From Flectonema sp. DT1601 (lineage: Eukaryota > Euglenozoa > Diplonemea > Diplonemida > Diplonemidae): a DNA stretch of 64,000 nt. How positions within the stretch are numbered: the first letter of the stretch is position 1; the number at the start of each line of letters is the position of its first letter. The stretch spans positions 1,010,001 to 1,074,000 of the forward strand of contig OZ025780.1 in NCBI GenBank assembly GCA_964019425.1, written 5' to 3'. Positions 43,849-54,673 of this stretch are shown here, piece by piece. Both the position numbers and the translations under genes were made by a program. Under the pieces are notes generated by a model that had not been told where the DNA came from, made no database searches, and worked only from the letters and a program-made list of their open reading frames with translations.

Positions 43849-46800
43849 ATGTCGGGTGGAGGAGGAGGAAATGTTGGAGAAGACGCACCAGTAACAAATG
43901 GAACCGGCATGCGAAGAATCCAACGACCATCTTCTGTGTCAACCGTGACAGTTGAAGAGCCAGTGATCTTACCACAGAGAAGGAAGAGACAAGGAGGAGG
44001 AGGTACAACTGGACAAGTTTTAGTAATGATGGGTTTTATATTTTTAATTGGTTTGATATGGTGGGGGTTGATAAACGCTGTAGTCGCTGGTGAACACGCT
44101 AAACATAAGCGAGTGAGACCAACTTCAGATGCTAAAGACATAATTGAATCAACTGAAGGACTCTCATGGGATATTGTATACGAACGACACCGTCATCAGA
44201 TTGGATGGGTTCTTGAAACTGAGGGTGACTTATACAATGTTGGGTTTCCTGATGGTACATCCAAATGGTACCCATCACACGCAGTCGCAAAAGTTGATAC
44301 GCAACTTCCAAAAAACAATAAAAGTGATCTCAGTCATCAAAAAAGACATCGCGGAGCAGACTTATCAGAAAACTCTAACGACGATGACGAACATAAACCT
44401 CGCAGACGAAGTCGAAGAGATCCTCACTCAAGAGAATCCGTCAACAACGACAATGAAATGGAACAGGAAGAGGACTCTGATCAAAGTGAAATAAAACCAA
44501 CAAAACATTATAAAAAACCAAAAATACCCTTACACAAATCAGTTAAAAACATTCACAAAAACGAAGATAGCAACAGTGAAGGCAGCGATGAAATTATAAA
44601 ACCAGTTCACAAATCGCATTCTACTGATGCTGTGAAACACATCAAAAAACATATGAAAAAGCCAACACACCACAATGTTGAAAAAGAGGAAGAGGAAGAA
44701 GAAAACCTTCACAAAAACGAAGATAGCAACAGTGAAAGCAGCGATGAAATTATAAAACCAGTTCACAAATCGCATTCTACTGATGCTGTGAAACACATTA
44801 AAAAACATACAAAAAAGACAACACACCACAAGGAAAGTGATGTTGAAAAAGAGGAAGATGATGAAGTTCAACATGTTGATGTAAAAAAACACAAACAGCA
44901 TTCTAAAATATCTAATCTGGACCTGTCAACCAACAGACCTCATCACAGAGAATCATGTCAATATCCTGCATTACATGATTATAAATGGAAAGAAAAGTTT
45001 GGATGGGGAATTAAGAAAGAATTTCCATCATGCAGAACTGATGAATCCCCTTTTGCAACAATCTCATACCCGTATGAGTCGTCTAAGGATATTCCAGAAA
45101 CATTCTCATTCGATAACGGAATAGAAGTTTCGTTCAATTCTAATGATCGACAGGTTACTATTGGTGAATATGGTGTTATTTCAAATACAGTTCTCGTTCG
45201 AACTCAACAAAAGGGAAACGTCAAATACCATCTTCGCGTCAATGATGAAGTGTCTGGGGATGGGGACGGTGTTAGTATTATTGAGAGTGACTTTGAGAAG
45301 TTACAAAATTTAAAAAAAATGTTAAAAAAGTGTGGAATTCCTCACACGATACCAAAGTTCGCAACGATTGACATGACGGGATGCCAGGCTTCGAAGGTTT
45401 TTGGAATCCAAGAGCTGTCAGATTCTTATTTTAAAAAATTACACTCAACAGTAGACGCAGAGAGAAGACAAAATCAACTTAAGGCAGCCTATGCGTCGCC
45501 TTCAAGACTCGAAAAGTCTGAAGAATATCATGAAATTCATGGTTCATTCACCCACATAGTGGAACCGTATATCATTGCGTACTGCAGTAGTAGTAAATAT
45601 GAAATATTTATAAATTTGGATAGCGCTGCTTGGGTGGGTGAGAAGAAGTCAACGAAACCGAAATTGAACATCGCCCATGTGATGTTTGATTCGACTTCAT
45701 TAGCTGCTCTTATCAGGGCTTGTCCTAAAATTATAAAAAAGTTGGAAGACATCGATTCTAAACCAGACTCACCTAGTAGAGTATTCTCATTCAAACACCT
45801 CCACGCTGTTAGCTGTTGCTCTCCTGGAAATCAAATTCCAATGTACAGCGGAAGGATGAATGGTGAGGGTAGTCCATTTGTATTGGCAGAACCAAATCAA
45901 AAATCTGACAACTGGCTTTGGAACATCGCCAAACATCATAATTACAACACATATTTCTCTTTAGACAATTGCCCTGATAAATCTGCTAGAGATTTCCAAG
46001 CTTGGCCAAGTGTTGATCACAGAGTAGTAGCGCCAATGTGTTTGGCAGGTATCCTTCTCAGTCATAAAGAGAGAACATGTCTTGGACAGGAACCGATTGA
46101 TAATTATGTTTTCGATTCATTGAAACAATTTTGGGATTTATATCCCGACAGTCCAAAGTATGCTGCAGCTCAATTGATAACACCTCACGAGGAGACTGAG
46201 AAACTCTTAATCGAACTCGACGATCCGATGACTTCTTACCTGTCTCATCTTGAAGAGACTGGCGCCTTAAACAACACAGCTGTCGTATTCTTTTCTGATC
46301 ACGGTATTAACTTTGGTAGATACGCTGCGACACATGATGGTGAAATTGATAAAATGTTTCCATTTGTTCATGTCATCCTACCAAAGTGGTTGGATGGTGC
46401 TTTTGATTTCTCTTCTTTACGAAGTAATGAAGACGCGTTAATAACTCCGTATGACGTTCATCAGTTGCTTAGAGAACTCGTTGCGTATCCCGACCCTGCT
46501 CCTCCTTATCATATTGACGATAGTGATCCACCGTTACCGAAACCAGAACATTCTCATATTGTTGCTTCTATGAAAAAATTACAAAAATTTGAAAATATTG
46601 GTCACTCCGTTGTTAGTCCAGACAGGGGTTGTTCAGAAGCAAATATTCCTCCAGAGTTTTGTACTTGTCTTGCGTGGGTTGGTGTTCCCGATTGGAAAGC
46701 AAAATTTCAAAAACAGATCGACGGAGTAATTGAAACACACACACAAATCATATCCGATCTACCTCAATGTAATTCTATCTCACTCACGTCAGTTGAGTCT

Positions 46801-47073
46801 GTTGACATTCAAGTCTGGCCTACTGAATACCATCCAAAGGAACAACCCAAATCAAAGAAAATATGGATGGCACCCAACAGAGACATGCTTCGTATTCAAT
46901 ACAAAGCATCTGGTGGTCTTTTTGAAGCCATGCTGAGCCTTTTAAAGAATGATTACAACTCTTTTGAGGTGTCTTTACTTACAAGAATCGATGCGATGAA
47001 ATCGAAGTGTGGAGTCACTGAAAAGAAAGCTGAACTTCTCTGTATCTGCAAAGAAGAAGAAAACACTGAATAA
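43849..47073 (+). CDS. Type II membrane protein with DUF229 (alkaline phosphatase-like) domain
   Basis: A 1074-residue, intron-free protein. A short cytosolic start with RRKRQ precedes one membrane span at about residues 56-80 (VLVMMGFIFLIGLIWWG), so the rest should face the lumen or outside. A small domain follows (IGWVLETEGDLYNVGF and GTSKWYPSHAV). Residues about 160-365 are a charged His/Lys/Glu/Ser linker with a 52-residue near-exact direct repeat (HKNEDSNSESSDEIIKP, HKSHSTDAVKHIKKH). From about 385 on it resembles DUF229 of the alkaline phosphatase/sulfatase superfamily: HVMFDSTSLAALIR about 611 with Ser/Thr in the nucleophile position, MCLAG and CLGQEPI, then FFSDHGINFGRYAATHDGE with metal-type Asp817 and His818. 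Substrate unknown; glycan or sulfate/phosphate ester chemistry is only a family expectation. Confidence 0.75.
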   Translation: MSGGGGGNVGEDAPVTNGTGMRRIQRPSSVSTVTVEEPVILPQRRKRQGGGGTTGQVLVMMGFIFLIGLIWWGLINAVVAGEHAKHKRVRPTSDAKDIIESTEGLSWDIVYERHRHQIGWVLETEGDLYNVGFPDGTSKWYPSHAVAKVDTQLPKNNKSDLSHQKRHRGADLSENSNDDDEHKPRRRSRRDPHSRESVNNDNEMEQEEDSDQSEIKPTKHYKKPKIPLHKSVKNIHKNEDSNSEGSDEIIKPVHKSHSTDAVKHIKKHMKKPTHHNVEKEEEEEENLHKNEDSNSESSDEIIKPVHKSHSTDAVKHIKKHTKKTTHHKESDVEKEEDDEVQHVDVKKHKQHSKISNLDLSTNRPHHRESCQYPALHDYKWKEKFGWGIKKEFPSCRTDESPFATISYPYESSKDIPETFSFDNGIEVSFNSNDRQVTIGEYGVISNTVLVRTQQKGNVKYHLRVNDEVSGDGDGVSIIESDFEKLQNLKKMLKKCGIPHTIPKFATIDMTGCQASKVFGIQELSDSYFKKLHSTVDAERRQNQLKAAYASPSRLEKSEEYHEIHGSFTHIVEPYIIAYCSSSKYEIFINLDSAAWVGEKKSTKPKLNIAHVMFDSTSLAALIRACPKIIKKLEDIDSKPDSPSRVFSFKHLHAVSCCSPGNQIPMYSGRMNGEGSPFVLAEPNQKSDNWLWNIAKHHNYNTYFSLDNCPDKSARDFQAWPSVDHRVVAPMCLAGILLSHKERTCLGQEPIDNYVFDSLKQFWDLYPDSPKYAAAQLITPHEETEKLLIELDDPMTSYLSHLEETGALNNTAVVFFSDHGINFGRYAATHDGEIDKMFPFVHVILPKWLDGAFDFSSLRSNEDALITPYDVHQLLRELVAYPDPAPPYHIDDSDPPLPKPEHSHIVASMKKLQKFENIGHSVVSPDRGCSEANIPPEFCTCLAWVGVPDWKAKFQKQIDGVIETHTQIISDLPQCNSISLTSVESVDIQVWPTEYHPKEQPKSKKIWMAPNRDMLRIQYKASGGLFEAMLSLLKNDYNSFEVSLLTRIDAMKSKCGVTEKKAELLCICKEEENTE

Positions 47074-48877
<1,804 letters not shown>

Positions 48878-49892
48878 AGGTTTTATTGTGTTCCTTAAAT
48901 TATTATTATTTGCTGTTGTCGTATGCGACTTGGTGTGAGCTACCAATCCAAAAAAAAAAAAAAAAAAGTTAAAGGTTTATTTGAACGCTTTATCAGTCAG
49001 TGCTTGGGGAATATTATTTTTTCCGTTCAATTCACTCCCCTTAACCCCCCTTAATAATTCGTCCTTTTTTTTTTTTTTTTTCTTTCCAAATTCCTATTTT
49101 TTAGTACAATGCCTGAGTTTAAGCATCAGTTTCGGTTGACCAAAACTAACTTTGGTTTTTAACATTTCCTTTTTTTTTTTGTACCTACCAAACCAATTGT
49201 TCGGTAGAAAGAGAATTGTGGGCAGCGTAACTAACCTTTTCCTTTATAAGGATTTTGCACCGGTTCTCTGCCCCAAGTAAAACAAAAGTGTTGAGTTGGT
49301 TTTCTATGATTCGTATTGCCTACTGCTGTAGTTTTGTGTTATGTCTAGTGAACATCACGTAGTCGGTAGCAGTAACACGAACTGAACCCTTACACTTGTT
49401 GAGAGAGGTAGTCACCACCGTGTGATGGTTTTCACCATCGTGCCTTCCAGAATATATTGGCATGTGTGTAGCTCAGACGAGTCTGATAACTACTGCCTGA
49501 AATGTATGGCATTGAGAACAGCCCCGTCGGGTGTATTAAGGAAACGATTTCACTGATTCGCTTTCTTTAATATAAAAAAAAAAAAAAAGAACACGGGTAT
49601 TCGACCCCTGTGGAGAACACAGATGGTTGTTTTATTTATTTCATTTTTTTTTTTTTTAAATATTTTTATTTTATAAATTGTTGGCCCTCTTTGTTGTCTG
49701 TTGCTCGAAATAGCAACACTCCTATCAGTTTTTGTGGGAAATTTGAAAAAAAAAAAAAAAGGTTTTTGGTATTTTCCCTTTTGTTCGAAAGGGAAAAGAA
49801 GAAGAAAAAAAAAAAAAAAAAAAAAAAAAACCGACCATCAGAAAGGCCAGCAAAGTCTAAACTTAACCTTTATAAAAAAATAACGAAAAGAC

Positions 49893-49923
<31 letters not shown>

Positions 49924-50169
49924 AAGAAAGTGGGAGAACACCCATGTTCTTACAATTAATATTCAGGTCATTCTGTTTTTTTTTTTTTTTTAAAAACTCT
50001 TCATTATAATCGAAAAGTTATGTTTTTTTTGTTTTAAAACAGCTTCTCTAAAATGATTCCGAGTCCTGAGTACACTTAAGATGGTGGAGACGCTGTGATT
50101 GAGTTCTCTTTTTATTTTAATTATAACATCCCCTTCACAGCTATAACCTCTCCCGTTTTTACTAAAACA
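48878..50169. other. Spacer RuvB-like 2 to histone H4, with a hairpin-rich island
   Basis: Homopolymer-rich at both ends. The middle, about 49200-49560, is mixed sequence with no open frame. It contains strong local hairpins: GTGTGATGG-(6)-CCATCGTGC at 49420-49443 with G-T pairs, and TCAGA-CGAG-TCTGA near 49476. This could be a non-coding RNA, but I cannot assign C/D or H/ACA boxes with confidence. The acceptor for histone H4, CCCCTTCACAG, ends at 50140. Confidence 0.45.
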
Positions 50170-50487
50170 ATGCCACAGTCCGGAAAGGCCGTTTCAAAGT
50201 CGAAGACCGTCCGTGGAGGAGGATCAAAGAGAAAGTCTGACAACCTCAAGAGAGGACCAAAGTCCATCACCAAGGGTTCCATTCGTAGAATCGCCAGAAG
50301 AGGAGGATGTCGTCGTCTTGCTGGATCAGTCTACGATGAGGCGAGAAACATTTTGACCACCTTCGTTGACAACGTCATGAGCGACACTGCCGCTCTTCTT
50401 GAGATGACAAACAGAAGAACTGTTCGTGCGTCAGATGTTCTATTCGCTCTTAAGAAGCAGGGACGTACCTTGTACGCTGTCGCATAA
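50170..50487 (+). CDS. Divergent histone H4
   Basis: A 105-residue, intron-free protein, two or three residues longer than usual. I start at ATG 50170, the first after the acceptor at 50140; the longer open frame begins within the upstream tract. The histone fold is clear: SITKGSIRRIARRGG (canonical GITKPAIRRLARRGG), YDEARNIL, and RRTVRASDVLFALKKQGRTLY. Many normally invariant positions differ. The tail reads SKSKTVRGGGSKRKSDNLKR instead of the GKGGKGLGKGG type and lacks the usual acetyl-lysine spacing and KRHRKVLRDN. Loop 1 has GGCRRLAG with a Cys, and the C terminus is YAVA rather than YGFGG. It may be an H4 variant rather than the bulk H4, or the lineage may have a fast-evolving H4. Downstream is a compact structured element. 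Confidence 0.95.
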   Translation: MPQSGKAVSKSKTVRGGGSKRKSDNLKRGPKSITKGSIRRIARRGGCRRLAGSVYDEARNILTTFVDNVMSDTAALLEMTNRRTVRASDVLFALKKQGRTLYAVA

Positions 50488-50539
50488 GCGAGCGGGAGAT
50501 GGAAAAAAATAATAATAAAAAAAGATAATCCCTCTCTAC

Positions 50540-50589
50540 CCAACCAAGTCTGCGGACCTGTCCGCCGGTGGATATAACCACCTGGTTGG
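50540..50589 (+). promoter_or_regulatory. Three-way-junction RNA structure downstream of histone H4
   Basis: An outer 7-bp stem pairs CCAACCA (50540-50546) with TGGTTGG (50583-50589). Inside it are two perfect 5-bp hairpins: GCGGA-CCTG-TCCGC (50552-50565) and GGTGG-ATATAA-CCACC (50567-50582). All stems are Watson-Crick and G+C-rich within an AT-rich spacer. It begins 53 bases after the stop codon, so it should lie in the 3' UTR. It does not resemble the canonical metazoan histone stem-loop. A role in mRNA processing or stability is inference. Confidence 0.7.
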
Positions 50590-50686
50590 ATTGAAAATAA
50601 AATTAATTGACATCAGTCAACCCTTTCTTGTATTACTTTATTACTTACTTACAGAATACATATCAGATTACTCAAGGGTGCGTGCT

Positions 50687-51799
50687 ATGTTTCATCCAAG
50701 TCGTGTTTAATCAAAAGAAGGTAACTGTGTATTGAGTAATGGAGTTACTGTTACTGGTCGCAAGCCAACACGTTATTTTAAAACAGATGTTCCAAACACA
50801 ATGATCCATGGAGGGGGGAGATCACGAGATGTTTCTCCGCACAGGATGAGAATCCAGTGGGATGTTGGAAGACATGTCTCACCTCCAAGACCACGAAATG
50901 ATCAACCAAGACCATCAGGAAGGCGATCAATCTCAGCAGGACCAACACGAGACAGCAGAATAGGACGCAGGACAATCACACCAATTAGATCACAGTACCG
51001 ACCTTCTCGTGTTGAAGGTTGTTCTAAAAGAAGAAGAAATGAAAGTCAACTAGTAATGGCTGGCGGTGTTATGATGAGCTCCAACAGACAAACTCGTAAA
51101 GAAGAGAATGCCTGTGCGGTTCGTGAAAGGCAGCTTGACAGAGCTTGGAAAGAGAAGGAAGGAAAGTCTCCAACAGCAGCAATGAGAAGGAAAGTGAGAT
51201 CGAGAAGTAAACCTTACGTTGAAACTGTTGATTTGAGAGTCGTATCTCCTGAGTTGGGGTTCTTACAATCTGAAATACCTCCTCAGATGATTCCTTCTAT
51301 ATCTGTTCCAATGACCTCTCCATTAGAAATACCTCCTCCAATGGTTGCTTATGATTACGGAGGTCTTCATGTTGTTGAAGAACCTATTCATACAACAGAA
51401 ATTGATTTGTTTCACTTACGTAGTCAGCAATTATTAGGTCTTTACCCAACTCCTTCTATTGCGACTTGTGTATCACCACCACCACCTTCACTTCCTAAAG
51501 AACATTATCGATCAATACTTCAAGGTGATATGGATCCGATGTTGCCTACTCCTAGTTCTAATGCTGGTCAGTTCCTCCTCAGTCCACATGCCCCGCTGCC
51601 GCAAAAACTTCGTCGGCAAAATCGATTTGAAGCCCCGTCTCCTGAAGATGCTGGAGCTATTGCTGGGAGGAAATTATATTCTCCAGCTGCTCCACTTCAG
51701 ACGAGGAACTGTTCTCCAGAGAGGGGTGTGACACAGGATGATGCTATCACAAAGCTTCTGAAGTCTTATAAAACTACGCATCTAAGTGGGAGGATGTGA
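50687..51799 (+). CDS. Unknown Arg/Pro-rich protein
   Basis: No family recognised. The main frame is open from 50711 to the TGA at 51797-51799, but its start is uncertain. In the favoured model the ATG at 50687 opens a 16-base exon (to 50702), an 84-base intron with donor GTGTTT and acceptor TTTTAAAACAG ends at 50786, and the frame continues HVPNTMIHGGGRSRD. Otherwise translation would begin at ATG 50801. The first half is strongly basic (SGRRSISAGPTRDSR, RRKVRSRSKPYVETV) and predicted disordered; one helix is likely near ERQLDRAWKEKEGK. The second half is Pro/Ser-rich with MTSPLEIPPPMVAYDYGG and LPTPSSN, ending KLLKSYKTTHLSGRM. Similar Pro-rich style to the gene at 43163 but no shared motif. 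Possibly a cytoskeletal or RNA-associated protein; unsupported. Confidence 0.55.
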
Positions 51800-52131
51800 A
51801 GTTCGATTCTACTCTTGTGTTTCTTTTTTTTTTGTAATCTGTTCTTGTAGCTTTCAATATAGAAATGTTTTTATTGTTTGAACAAATGTTGTTGTCTTTT
51901 TTTTTAATTATTTTTTTAGAATAACCTGTAGGGCAACACACACGGTTTTCTTAAGGTAAAATACTCTCTTGTTTCTTTTATCTTAAATCTGAAACGTTCG
52001 TTGTTGCCAATTTCAGCGAAACATATTCCGTCTTCAGTTAGAGTTTGTTAATACCTTTTTTTCATTCTTTAATAGGATATCTTCTTCCTCCTTTTTTTTA
52101 AAAACAAAAAACAAAAAACCCAACTTACAAA
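51800..52131. other. Spacer to scramblase-like gene
   Basis: T-rich, with GGGCAACACACACGGTTTTC at 51932. The probable acceptor is TTCATTCTTTAATAG at 52075. No gene seen. Confidence 0.55.
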
Positions 52132-52950
52132 ATGGAACAAGTCTCACTTATCGAACATCCACCGAAGCCATACGTGATGAATTCAGGTCAACGTAAGAAG
52201 CTAATGATGGAACACAAACCAAAGTGTTTGTGGTACTGTTATGAAACTGAAGTAAAAGCTGATAGTTGGAATGGACCTCAAGTCATGAAAATTCAAAGAA
52301 CGTGTTTGGATTGTATTTTATTTCCGTGTCTCGGTAACAGAGTCACTGTAACAGGATCTGTAGCTGGAAAGATTAAGTACGATGTGAACCTTGGTGGTTC
52401 ATCATCTTCATTCTTAAGTAGTAGTCATGGTGGAGCTGTAGACTCAATGTCTCTGAACTCTATGACTAATCCTCTTGCATGGGTTTTAAGTACTGCTTAT
52501 GCTGGTTGTTTTTCTCGTTGGAACTTTTACACGCAATCACCGAATGTTGATTTTTTCGTCGCAAGCGGAGCTGATGGTTCCGAGTCTCTTGGAATTCACA
52601 GCGACCATGAATACGTCGCAGTGAAGTCTTGTTGTTCAAAGGGACGAATCGGATGTTGTGGTTGTCTCTCTGTGATTTGTTGTCCATCGAGTGACTACAA
52701 GACAACTGTCGTACACGGATCTCGTTTAGATAATGGTCCCCCAATCGGTAGTCTCTCTTCTGGTAGTAATGGAAGCTGTTTCTGTCCTCGTTTTGGAGGT
52801 GTTGCTGACATCCCTGCCAATGCTTCTCCTGAGGATATGGTCCAATGGACAATGTTGTGGGGAGAGACGATGTCGAACTCTGGATTCTCCCGCTACAAAG
52901 GAAACTGGAAAAACAAGACCAAGATCTCAGATGTACAACAGATGGTTTAA
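52132..52950 (+). CDS. Cys-rich protein, possibly phospholipid scramblase-like
   Basis: A 272-residue, intron-free frame. The layout recalls phospholipid scramblases and the related LURP-one/tubby fold: a first half with YETEVKADSWNGPQVMKIQR, then a Cys-rich block CLDCILFPCLGNRVTVTG, and a second half with GRIGCCGCLSVICCPSSDY and TTVVHGSRLDNGPPIGSL, compared with the scramblase CCxPCC block and the GxxIGxV repeat. Unlike true scramblases I see no calcium-binding DxNxFxxxFP segment and no C-terminal membrane helix. The cysteines could be palmitoylated. The end is polar (NKTKISDVQQMV). The 3' flank has a small GGGG-GGATAA-CCCC hairpin near 52976. The identification is weak; a lineage-specific Cys-rich membrane-associated protein is an equally good description. 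Confidence 0.4.
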   Translation: MEQVSLIEHPPKPYVMNSGQRKKLMMEHKPKCLWYCYETEVKADSWNGPQVMKIQRTCLDCILFPCLGNRVTVTGSVAGKIKYDVNLGGSSSSFLSSSHGGAVDSMSLNSMTNPLAWVLSTAYAGCFSRWNFYTQSPNVDFFVASGADGSESLGIHSDHEYVAVKSCCSKGRIGCCGCLSVICCPSSDYKTTVVHGSRLDNGPPIGSLSSGSNGSCFCPRFGGVADIPANASPEDMVQWTMLWGETMSNSGFSRYKGNWKNKTKISDVQQMV

Positions 52951-53192
52951 AAAGGAATTTATGTGCTTTTCATCTGGGGGGATAACCCCAAAGGAGACAC
53001 AATCATAATAAAGAAAAGAAAAGAAAAATAAAAGCCAGCGTGTCTCAATGTTTATAATCGATCGAGTTGTCTATTTTGCTGCTTCAGAACCGTCTTCTTC
53101 ATGCGAAATAAGAACCTCGTCGATTACTTAAAAGTTTGCATCTCCTCCTCCCCATTCCCAAACGCACACGATCGCCAAGAAATCAGAACGGG

Positions 53193-53223
<31 letters not shown>

Positions 53224-54673
53224 GAAATGTAGGTTTTTGTAGAAAAAAAAAAAAATGCAGTTTGTTTTGATTCCACTCGGAGCAACGGCTTCACTACTTT
53301 TTTACTTTTTTCCAAAAAAAAAAAGAAAGTAGAAGGGTGAGTGCATACGACACTTCTTCGCTTTTTCCCATATTTGAATTATCCATTCTTGTCCTTAATT
53401 CACTATCAATTTGGTTTTCTTTAGCAAAAAAAAAAAAAAAAAAAAAAGTTTGACAGGGTCATTCTGTGCAAACAAAAAAAAAAGATTTTAATATTTGACG
53501 TATTTTGTAGCTTACCTTTGGGTAGCTTTTCCAAAATCACTACCTTTTTGCATTATGGAGAAAAGAAAAACACAGGTTCTGGGCAAATGAATTCTGGGGA
53601 GGTACACGTAAACCTTCTCTTCAAGAATTGTTGTTGCCTTGCCTGATTCGAGATTTTTCTTTTTCTTTTATTTTGTTGGTACACCATTTTCAAAAGAAAA
53701 TATATAAGCAGGACTTTTTTCTTTTTTTTCGATTTTTTTTTATCCTTAACACGACTGCGAATACGTCGCTCCCTTCCGTAGTGAGGGGAAACAGTATTTT
53801 TCTTTTCCAGAGGGTCACCCCATGGTGCTTTATACTGCTTTAGAAGGAAATAAAATTAAAAATAATCAACACGCGGTGTTTACTCTTATCTTGACCTTTG
53901 TTTTCCAGTGTTGATTGTTAGTTGTGTTGTTGTAGCAGTATCTCTCTATGCTTTTCTCAGTTAATTCACAAGACTACTGCTTTAATTGATATTTCGTGTG
54001 TTACAGCAGGAATGATCTTTTTTTGCAGTTGGTGGACTAATCTGTTGGAAAGGTTGATGAAATTTCATAAAAAAAAGAAAATCAAAATGAAAAAAAGAAA
54101 GTCACCTCCAGGCATCGGTTTTGTTAAAACTTTTGCCAATCCTATCCTATTTTTCTTATCTTACATTATAAACGTATCTCTTTTTTTTTATTTTAAAAAC
54201 CCCACGTGAAAACTACCTTTACTTTTACTTGTTGCCTCTCTCTTTACTTTTTATATTTCTTTTCAAACTAAAAATCATTTTTAATTTTTATTTCTACAAT
54301 GATTGTTTATTTCTTGACGAGACGAAAAAAGGTGAAAAACCTACACTCTGCCGTATTACATTATACCTCTCTGGTTTTGGTTTCCCCAGGGCTCACGCAA
54401 CACACGGGAAAAAAGAGATGTGCATTAATATAATGTTAAGTATTTACGTCAATTGCAGAGTGTTTGCCTCCCCTTAGTCGAATGTATCGTAGCGGATCAC
54501 ATGTGATTTAGCTAACTGATACAATTCAGAGATTTTATATTCGTACGAGTCCATTCAAACATATCTCCCCTTTGGGAAACTAACTATAATGTGTTAACCA
54601 GTTTACCTGTTGTTGTGTTGTTAAAACTTTTTTTTTTAAAACTCTCTTACACAGCTCATGACTGGTTGTCGAA
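52951..54673. other. 1.7-kb spacer before repetitive protein gene
   Basis: No convincing gene. A runs at 53193-53220 and 53427-53447. 53580-53625 carries GGTACACGTAAACCTTCTCT, similar to the CGTAAACCTCCTTTA block of element R1. The acceptor CTCTCTTACACAG ends at 54654. An ATG at 54658, between the acceptor and the chosen start, opens a short out-of-frame reading that overlaps the gene start and might dampen its translation. Confidence 0.5.

Noticed and set aside
44539-44901. 120-codon minus-strand frame rich in Phe and Val
   Set aside because: Shadow of the His/Lys repeat in the DUF229 gene; the repeat keeps the other strand open.
53922-54209. 95-codon open frame with hydrophobic stretches
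   Set aside because: Low-complexity ends, no family, and unlike the composition of the real genes nearby; probably chance.
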